Below, piece by piece: positions 5,649 to 6,778 of a stretch of DNA of 6,778 nt. Every line of letters starts with the position of its first letter. Within the stretch, counting starts at the first letter, position 1. The stretch comes from Candidatus Omnitrophota bacterium. Its GTDB lineage: Bacteria; Omnitrophota; Gorgyraeia; JABMRN01. The notes beneath the pieces are model-generated. The model worked only from the letters and a program-made list of their open reading frames with translations, ran no database searches and was not told where the DNA came from. A program made the position numbers and the translations under genes. The DNA is taken from NCBI GenBank assembly GCA_013202515.1, contig JABMRN010000058.1, positions 1 to 6,778 of the forward strand, written 5' to 3'.

Positions 5649-6737
5649 TTAAACCAGATTAAAATAACTCAGTCTTTTAAATACATTCGTTTTTTCTGTT
5701 AATCCGATTTTAGATTTAGATACTGCGTCTTTTAAAAATTTTATAGATTCGTCGTAGGCAGTACGGTTTACCGGATATGGATGACCGTCTTTTCCGCCGA
5801 GTGCAAAACTGAATCTTGCTGGATCCTCGAAGCTAGGTTTATTGCCGTAGATGAGTTCGGACATTAGTGCAAGGGCCCTGATTGTTTTAGGCCCTACACC
5901 TCTTATACCAAGAAGAGTTTCAAAATCCTGGGCCTTTTCCTCATAAGTGCTAAGAAGTATTTTATAAAGGTTGTCTGATTTTATGTCTTCCAGCTTAACC
6001 TCGTGACGTGCCTTAAGCGTTAGTTTTTCTATTTTTCTGTATTCTTTTATTGTTTTTTCAGGAGACATCCGCGAAATCTCCGTTGTCCTATCTCTGGCTT
6101 GTTTGCTTTCCTTTGACACCATATTAAGCATCGTGCCTTTATTGTCGCAGCATATTGCCTTATGTGGTTCACATACAAAATCGGATACCTCATCCCCAAG
6201 CCAGTGGTATCTTCTTGCCCGCCGCGTATCGGAATTCATTCCCTGCTGCACCACCACCCAGCTGCCGTCCTTCTCGCAAAGAAACGTATGGTGATAAAGC
6301 TGATAACCGTCCTGAAGAGCGGTATTGTCAACCTTTGCGGAAATACGGCTTGCGTAAATCAACTCTTCCGGATCTTTATTTATAAGACACCTATCGGCAA
6401 GTTTTCGTATTTCATCGGGCGTTTTTCGGGAGGTCCCTCCCTTTCCCCCGCAAGCATATATTCCCAGTTCTTTTTCAAGACCGCGAAGTGCCTCTTTTAA
6501 CGCACCGCAAACAGTAGTGGTCAGTCCGGAAGAATGCCAGTCAAATCCTAGTACGCAGCCAAATGCTTGAAACCAGTGCGGATCGGATAATTTATTTAAA
6601 AATTCTTTGCGGCCAATTTCAGTGCATGCTACGCGGCTTATTTCCCTTGCAAGGCGCACCATTCTTTCGAATAACCATCGAGGCGCCTTGCCGCCGTGTA
6701 GCGGGAGACTGGCTATACCTGTACGCTTTCTTGACAT
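5649..6737 (-). CDS. DUF763 family protein with helix-hairpin-helix motif
   Basis: The 362-residue product opens with TGIASLPLHGGKAPRWLFER (6-25), the hallmark of DUF763, and has close to the full family length. A central conserved region runs from about 130 to 200: AKVDNTALQDGYQLYHH (134-150), then VVVQQGMN (161-168), RRYHWLG (175-181), and CEPHKAICCD (189-198). Residues 273-290 (ETLLGIRGVGPKTIRALA) form a classic helix-hairpin-helix, a non-specific DNA-backbone binding motif. The family has no established activity that I can name. The HhH and the adjacent endonuclease IV-like gene suggest a DNA-related role, which is inference. The start is firm: an in-frame TAA (6738-6740) immediately precedes the ATG, and GGGAG (6745-6749) lies seven nt upstream. 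It is the first gene of a three-gene operon visible here; no signal peptide or membrane segment is seen. Confidence 0.9.
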   Translation of the reverse strand: MSRKRTGIASLPLHGGKAPRWLFERMVRLAREISRVACTEIGRKEFLNKLSDPHWFQAFGCVLGFDWHSSGLTTTVCGALKEALRGLEKELGIYACGGKGGTSRKTPDEIRKLADRCLINKDPEELIYASRISAKVDNTALQDGYQLYHHTFLCEKDGSWVVVQQGMNSDTRRARRYHWLGDEVSDFVCEPHKAICCDNKGTMLNMVSKESKQARDRTTEISRMSPEKTIKEYRKIEKLTLKARHEVKLEDIKSDNLYKILLSTYEEKAQDFETLLGIRGVGPKTIRALALMSELIYGNKPSFEDPARFSFALGGKDGHPYPVNRTAYDESIKFLKDAVSKSKIGLTEKTNVFKRLSYFNLV

Positions 6738-6778
6738 TTATCCACTCCCATATACAGATTTACATGAAGCCGCAAAAT
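6738..6778 (-). promoter_or_regulatory. Leader and ribosome binding site of the DUF763 operon
   Basis: These 41 bases hold the Shine-Dalgarno GGGAG (6745-6749) seven nt before the ATG and an in-frame TAA directly before it, which fixes the start. Two minus-strand reading frames end here, at the TAA at 6738-6740 or the TAA further upstream, so the last codons of another gene could be present, but the stretch is too short to tell. No convincing promoter is visible. Confidence 0.5.

Noticed and set aside
1..6778. CRISPR array, tRNA, insertion sequence or phage/defence island
   Set aside because: I found no spaced direct repeats, no cloverleaf-like sequence, no transposase or integrase, and no terminal inverted repeats; the window looks like ordinary chromosomal genes.

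Overview
The window reads almost entirely from the minus strand and is densely packed. It holds six protein-coding genes, one of them cut by the window edge, with no intergenic gap longer than about 110 bases. The DNA is moderately AT-rich. A TolC-type outer-membrane channel implies a Gram-negative, two-membrane cell. An archaeal-type endonuclease IV relative, a DUF763 protein and a Kef/NapA-like antiporter with a CBS pair suggest an uncultured candidate phylum, and Omnitrophota-like bacteria would fit. This placement is a guess from gene content, not from a marker gene.

Layout in transcription order (right to left). (1) A three-gene operon: DUF763 protein with a helix-hairpin-helix (5649-6737), endonuclease IV-like TIM barrel (4841-5620) and membrane-anchored SGNH hydrolase (3648-4844). 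The gaps are 28 nt and then a 4-nt ATGA overlap. (2) A separate unit: an extended -10 promoter (TGnTATAAT, near 3604-3609), a strong Shine-Dalgarno and an E1-like ThiF/MoeB/HesA-family adenylyltransferase (2794-3579), closed by a hairpin plus T-tract terminator (2731-2771). (3) A Na+/H+ (or K+/H+) antiporter with a C-terminal CBS pair (1023-2711). It starts only 20 nt beyond that terminator and ends in its own terminator (972-1003). (4) The N-terminal 305 residues of a TolC-family outer-membrane protein, running off the left edge (1-916).

The operon joins two proteins that look DNA-directed (HhH-bearing DUF763 and the endonuclease IV relative) to a surface- or periplasm-facing SGNH hydrolase. 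A repair role for the first two is inference from domain content and linkage. The E1-like protein has the adenylation core but lacks the usual CxxC zinc pairs and any cysteine in its C-terminal half, and no ubiquitin-like partner is visible. The antiporter and the TolC gene look like independent envelope and ion-homeostasis genes.

I see no CRISPR array, tRNA, rRNA, insertion sequence or phage gene. I do not see a clearly new multi-gene system. The most promising leads are the DUF763/endonuclease IV pair, the atypical stand-alone E1, the antiporter's mixed CPA1/CPA2 motifs, and the terminator placed where it could act as an attenuator for the antiporter.
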